Part shown: positions 13,127 to 16,492 of the stretch, piece after piece | How positions within the stretch are numbered: the first letter of the stretch is position 1 | How the letters are laid out: each line of letters begins with the position of its first letter | Source of the DNA: Clostridia bacterium | GTDB lineage: Bacteria; Bacillota; Clostridia; Christensenellales; Borkfalkiaceae | Assembly: GCA_900770945.1 (NCBI GenBank) | Contig: CAAGME010000047.1 | Coordinates: forward strand, 1 to 16,492 | Reading direction: 5' to 3' | DNA: 16,492 nucleotides | The notes under the pieces: model-generated | What the model was told of the DNA's origin: nothing | The model's database searches: none | Seen by the model: the letters and a program-made list of their open reading frames with translations, nothing else | Translations under genes and position numbers: made by a program

Positions 13127-15565
13127 ATGGAAGTAATATCGAAAGAAAATATTATCTCAAACAACTTAGAGGACGTTTTACATCAATCCATGATGCCTTA
13201 CGCCGAGTACGTTATTCTCGACAGGGCTTTGCCGAGAGTCGAGGACGGCTTAAAACCCGTTCAACGCCGTATCGTGTATTCCATGTACGAGCAAGGCATG
13301 TTCCCCGATAAAGGATATAAAAAGAGCGCGAGGGTAGTCGGCGACTGCCTTGCAAAATACCACCCGCACGGAGACAGTTCCGTGTACGACGCCATGGTGC
13401 GCTTAGCTCAGCCTTACAATATGCGCATGACGCTCGTAGACGGGCAAGGCAACTTCGGCTCGATAGACGGCGACCCGCCCGCGGCTATGCGTTATACCGA
13501 AGTAAAGTTGCAACCGCTTGCTCTCGAACTTGTCCGCGATATCGAAAAGGATACGGTACGCTGGAATCCCAACTTCGACGATTCCATAAAGGAACCGGAC
13601 GTTTTGCCGTCGAGATTTCCTAACCTTTTAGTAAACGGCGCGACGGGCATAGCGGTAGGTCTTGCAACGAACATACCGACGCACAACTTAGGCGAGGTTA
13701 TCGACGGCGCGGTCGCGTACATGAAGAACCCGAAAATAAAGCTTGAAGAAATGATGAAGATAGTCAAAGGTCCGGACTTTCCGACCGGCGGCTACATAAT
13801 TTCAAACGGCGAAATAAAAAAGGCGTACGAAACGGGCAAGGGTAAAATTCTTATCCGTTCGAGACTTCACATCGAAGAAGAGGGCGACAAAAAGACTATC
13901 GTCATAAACGAAATACCTTACGGCGTGAACAAGGCTAAACTGCTTGCGAAAATCGACCAGCTTTGCGAGGAAAAGAAAGACCTTTTCGCCGATATCGCGT
14001 CGATTAACGACGAATCGGACAGAAACGGCATGCGCGCCGTAATCAAGCTCAAAAAGGACGCAAACGTCAAAAAAACGCTCGACGCGCTCTTTAAGTATTC
14101 CGACTTGCAAGTTTCATTCGGCATAAACGTGGTAGTCATTGCCGACGGCAAGCCGCAACAGCTCGGGCTTTTGGATATATTCAAATATTATACGGAATTC
14201 CAACGCCAGGTCGTTTTGCGCAGAACAAAATACGACCTCGACAGAGCAAAAGAACGCGCGCATATTTTGGAAGGGCTTATCATCGCCGTTACCAACATCG
14301 ACGAGGTTATCCGCATCATTAAAACTTCGCCCGACACTGCCACGGCTCGTCAGAATCTTAGAAAAGCTTTCGGGTTGTCCGAGCGGCAGGCTAACGCCAT
14401 TCTCGATTTGCGCTTAGCTCGGCTTACAAAGCTCGAAGTAAACAACTTAAAGCTCGAACTCAAAAACTTGAAAGAGCTTATCAAAACTTACGAAGCAATA
14501 ATCGCAAGCAAGGCAAGACAGTATGAAGTCGTAGAAGAGGAAATGCTTGCCGTAAAGAAGAAGTATCGCGACGAGCGGCGCAGCGAAATAGTCGAAACGG
14601 AGGCTGAAATCAATATCGCTAAAGAAAACGCCGTAAAACAGGTTGAAAGCTTCATAGTCTGCGTGAACGCGAAAGGGCGTATACGCAAAATGAAAGCCGC
14701 TTCCTACAAGCGTTGCGTGGAAGACGGCGAGCCGACGACGCGCGACATAATGAAGTGCGCGGTAAAAGCGACGAGCGAACAACTTGTTTACGCGTTCACC
14801 GATAAAGGTAACTGCTTCAAGATAGACCCCGAACTCCTGCCCGATTCAAAAGGCTCGACTATCGAGGGCGTACGGCTCGAAGATATCTTCAAGGACGCGT
14901 TAAAGGGCGAAAAGGCAGTAGCTTTATACGCCGTCAAGGGTGTGGAAGTGCCGGAGGGCAAACTGTTGTTCTTCACCGAAAAGGGTATGATAAAACTCAC
15001 CGATTGGCAGGAATATACCGTCTTGAAATCGACCTATCAGGCGATAAAACTTAAAGACGGCGACAGCCTCATGAACGTGGAAACGTATGACGAAACAAAG
15101 CAGCTCCTGTTTGTCACAAAGCTCGGTATGGGCTTGAAAGCGGTAAGCGAAATCCCCGTTCAAGGGAGAGTCGCCGGCGGCGTAAAGGGTATGGACGTTG
15201 CGGACGGCGATACGCTCGTTCTCGCTACTCAAGTTTCGGAAGGCGAACTTTTGGCAATGGGTTCGACGTTCGGCACGTTTAAGCGCGTAAAATTAGATTC
15301 GATTTCGCCGCTTGCGCGCGCAAGAAAAGGCGTTAAGGTGTTCGAACTCGGCGACGCGAGATTGTGCGAAAGCGTGCTTGCCGCCGTCGCGCTTAAAAAC
15401 GACAACGGCTACGTCCGCATAAGCGACAGATTCGGCACGGATCACTTCTCGGCGATTAAGGAAATCCCGGAAGATTCGAGAACGAGTAAGGGCAAGACTT
15501 TGCGCTCGGTCGGCTCGTGCCAGCCCGCGGAAGTTTACTTCTCGCTCGACGTCGTCAACAATTAG
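13127..15565 (+). CDS. parC: Type IIA topoisomerase subunit A, ParC/GyrA-like
   Basis: The 812-residue DNA-cleaving subunit carries LPRVEDGLKPVQRRI, then HPHGDSSVYDAMVRLAQ and GNFGSIDGDPPAAMRYTE, with Y123 as the tyrosine that attaches to DNA. S84 and D88 occupy the quinolone-determining positions (E. coli GyrA S83 and D87) in their sensitive form. The C-terminal beta-pinwheel (from about 500) has VQGRVAGGVKGM at about 678-689 where gyrase has the Q-R-R-G-G-R-G box needed for wrapping and supercoiling; the mismatch suggests a ParC-type decatenase or a clostridial second paralogue. The frame is open from an ATG at 13106, but ATG 13127 is the one with a ribosome-binding site (AGAGG at 13114-13118, eight bases away), so it is used here. 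The gap to the B subunit is 70 bases with no terminator. Confidence 0.88.
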   Translation: MEVISKENIISNNLEDVLHQSMMPYAEYVILDRALPRVEDGLKPVQRRIVYSMYEQGMFPDKGYKKSARVVGDCLAKYHPHGDSSVYDAMVRLAQPYNMRMTLVDGQGNFGSIDGDPPAAMRYTEVKLQPLALELVRDIEKDTVRWNPNFDDSIKEPDVLPSRFPNLLVNGATGIAVGLATNIPTHNLGEVIDGAVAYMKNPKIKLEEMMKIVKGPDFPTGGYIISNGEIKKAYETGKGKILIRSRLHIEEEGDKKTIVINEIPYGVNKAKLLAKIDQLCEEKKDLFADIASINDESDRNGMRAVIKLKKDANVKKTLDALFKYSDLQVSFGINVVVIADGKPQQLGLLDIFKYYTEFQRQVVLRRTKYDLDRAKERAHILEGLIIAVTNIDEVIRIIKTSPDTATARQNLRKAFGLSERQANAILDLRLARLTKLEVNNLKLELKNLKELIKTYEAIIASKARQYEVVEEEMLAVKKKYRDERRSEIVETEAEINIAKENAVKQVESFIVCVNAKGRIRKMKAASYKRCVEDGEPTTRDIMKCAVKATSEQLVYAFTDKGNCFKIDPELLPDSKGSTIEGVRLEDIFKDALKGEKAVALYAVKGVEVPEGKLLFFTEKGMIKLTDWQEYTVLKSTYQAIKLKDGDSLMNVETYDETKQLLFVTKLGMGLKAVSEIPVQGRVAGGVKGMDVADGDTLVLATQVSEGELLAMGSTFGTFKRVKLDSISPLARARKGVKVFELGDARLCESVLAAVALKNDNGYVRISDRFGTDHFSAIKEIPEDSRTSKGKTLRSVGSCQPAEVYFSLDVVNN

Positions 15566-15582
15566 AATTTTTAATCGGAAAG

Positions 15583-15624
15583 GGGGCGGCGGTAAAAAAA
15601 TATCGCCGCTCCGCCCCGAATTTT
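15583..15624 (+). terminator. GC-rich terminator after the topoisomerase operon
   Basis: GGGGCGG (15583-15589) pairs with CCGCCCC (15611-15617), extended inward by CGG/CCG with a two-base bulge, and is followed by GAATTTT. A second small hairpin, GGCGA-AAA-TCGCC, lies at 15625-15637. The stem is strong but the T tract is short. Confidence 0.6.
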
Positions 15625-15665
15625 GGCGAAAATCGCCGCAAAAAAAGACAAGGCGTTCAAATGCC

Positions 15666-15694
15666 TTGACGAACGAGAAAAAATTTAGTATACT
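15666..15694 (+). promoter_or_regulatory. Promoter of the cytidylate-kinase-like gene
   Basis: TTGACG (15666-15671) and TATACT (15689-15694) are separated by 17 bases. The -35 overlaps the right arm of CAAGGC-8-GCCTTG (15649-15668), which could be an operator or chance. Confidence 0.75.
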
Positions 15695-15737
15695 TGTTAA
15701 AATAATTTATTAAAAATTTACCGATTGACGAGGAAGT

Positions 15738-16301
15738 ATGGAATTCAGGATTTCGCTTACGGGGGATTTGGGCAGCGGAAAATCTACAATTGCGGAAGTA
15801 TTATCCAAAGAATTTAACGCCGAAATTATTTCCGGCGGGCATATTCAGCGTGTGCTTGCTTCGCAAATGGGGCTCTCCATAGAACAGTTCAATATTTTTA
15901 TGGAAAAGGACAGGAGCTTCGACAGAAAGCTCGACGATATGTTCGTCGCCTACAACAAGAAAAAAGGCAACTTTATTTTCGATTCGCGAATGAGCTGGCA
16001 CTTTGTCCCTACCGCCGTCAGCTTTTATCTTAAAGTTGACCCTCGTGAAGCCGCGCGCCGCGTTTATTGCGCCAACAGGGGGGATGAAAAATATTCCTCC
16101 GAGGAAGAAGCCCTTTTGCGGCTTTTGAGCCGCCGCGCAAGCGAGGCGAAAAGATATCTCCAATACTACGGTCAGGATATCACCGATATGTCGAATTATG
16201 ATTTTGTCATCGATACGACCGATAAATCGCCTTTGGAAGTTTGTGAAATTATAAAAAAATGCGTCCGTGAAGCAACGGGCGAGGAAGCCGGCTCTAAGTA
16301 A
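15738..16301 (+). CDS. Cytidylate-kinase-like P-loop kinase
   Basis: The 187-residue protein has a P-loop GDLGSGKST (9-17), the early helix SGGHIQRVLASQMGLS (32-47) and FDSRMSWHFVP (81-91), the D-S-R motif that in cytidylate kinases contacts the nucleoside monophosphate. YLKVDPREAARRV follows, then an arginine-rich lid (LLSRRASEAKRY) and YDFVIDTTDKSPLEVCEII. This is the pattern of the short archaeal-type CMP kinases and their bacterial relatives (Cytidylate_kin2/AAA_33 type), distinct from the usual bacterial Cmk of about 220 residues. It probably phosphorylates CMP or dCMP, but a paralogue with another nucleotide or small-molecule substrate is possible. ATG 15738 has GAGG four bases upstream (AGGAAG at 15731-15736). 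It has its own promoter and is the last gene before the IS-like end. Confidence 0.78.
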   Translation: MEFRISLTGDLGSGKSTIAEVLSKEFNAEIISGGHIQRVLASQMGLSIEQFNIFMEKDRSFDRKLDDMFVAYNKKKGNFIFDSRMSWHFVPTAVSFYLKVDPREAARRVYCANRGDEKYSSEEEALLRLLSRRASEAKRYLQYYGQDITDMSNYDFVIDTTDKSPLEVCEIIKKCVREATGEEAGSK

Positions 16302-16316
16302 AGCCGAGCTTTTTTT
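16289..16316 (+). terminator. Terminator overlapping the kinase stop codon
   Basis: CGGCT (16289-16293) pairs with AGCCG (16302-16306), and T7 follows at 16310-16316 after AGC. GCTC/GAGC offers an alternative pairing closer to the T tract. The TAA stop (16299-16301) lies in the loop. Confidence 0.5.
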
Positions 16317-16347
16317 GTTGTTGAACATAAGTCGGTTGTCCGATAGG

Positions 16348-16378
16348 CGCGTCGCTAAAAAAGCGGCGCGAAATTTTT
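16348..16378 (+). terminator. Second hairpin with T tract
   Basis: CGCGTCGCT (16348-16356) pairs with AGCGGCGCG (16362-16370), nine pairs including one wobble, around AAAAA, followed by AAATTTTT. It may be a backup terminator for the kinase gene, or it may insulate it from the IS-like sequence that begins just after. Confidence 0.5.
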
Positions 16379-16384
16379 GACAAA

Positions 16385-16492
16385 AAGAAAACCACACGCT
16401 AAGCGTGTGGATAAAAACAAAGCGGAAGCGATGGAGAGAAAAAAACTCCTATGATAAAATGAAAGTGGCTACCAACCGCAATCAAAAAAACA
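16385..16492 (+). mobile_element. Left-end-like sequence of an IS200/IS605-type element (partial)
   Basis: A perfect hairpin, CCACACGC-TAA-GCGTGTGG (16392-16410), is followed by an AT-rich stretch containing AAACTCCTATGATAAAATG and GTGGCTACCAACCGCAATC, and the window then ends. This order (subterminal hairpin, then a non-coding lead of about 80-100 bases) is what I expect upstream of tnpA in IS200-type elements of Firmicutes. The transposase itself would lie outside the window. CCAACCGCAAT (16472-16482) is the reverse complement of ATTGCGGTTGG at 20-30, so the two window ends share an 11-base inverted match. Assignment is by architecture only. Confidence 0.5.

Noticed and set aside
15801..16397. 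198-codon frame antisense to the kinase gene, extending into the IS-like end
   Set aside because: No recognisable motif and no ribosome-binding site supports it; the opposite strand has a P-loop kinase with promoter and RBS.

Overview
The window looks like chromosomal DNA from an uncultured low-to-moderate-GC Firmicute, most likely a clostridial gut-type bacterium. This is inferred from gene content: a YugP-type zinc protease, a SpoVB-like flippase, ECF vitamin S-components (BioY and FolT), a THF riboswitch in front of folT, a second type IIA topoisomerase pair, and consensus sigma-A promoters with 17-18 bp spacers. No species can be named from the sequence alone.

Layout. Positions 1-115 resemble the right end of an IS200/IS605-type element, and 16385-16492 resemble the left end of another in the same orientation, so the window begins and ends inside IS-like DNA. 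From left to right it holds: a large U32 peptidase/rRNA-hydroxylase-type protein (-); bioY (+) and an MFS permease (+); a bidirectional terminator; a YugP zinc metallopeptidase (-, TTG start); a CapD/WbpM-type nucleotide-sugar dehydratase (+); a hidden 28-residue membrane micro-ORF (-); folT (-) behind a THF riboswitch; a SpoVB/MurJ-like lipid flippase (-); a short LysM protein (+); an operon of an ArsR-DUF2087 regulator and ParE-like and ParC-like topoisomerase subunits (+); and a cytidylate-kinase-like P-loop kinase (+).

How the parts work together. BioY and FolT suggest that biotin and folate are scavenged through a shared ECF energizing module encoded elsewhere. FolT expression is probably set by the THF riboswitch, whose terminator-like hairpin contains the folT ribosome-binding site and ends one base before the start codon. 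The CapD-type dehydratase, the flippase and the LysM protein are envelope-related but lie in separate transcription units. The ArsR-DUF2087 gene has a perfect consensus promoter overlapped by TAATTCGATA-type repeats, and the two topoisomerase genes follow without an obvious promoter of their own, which points to joint control. No tRNA, rRNA, CRISPR array or prophage was seen. The most useful second-look items are the THF-riboswitch/RBS-in-terminator arrangement, the regulator-topoisomerase operon and its operator repeats, the 28-residue membrane peptide, and the IS-like ends.
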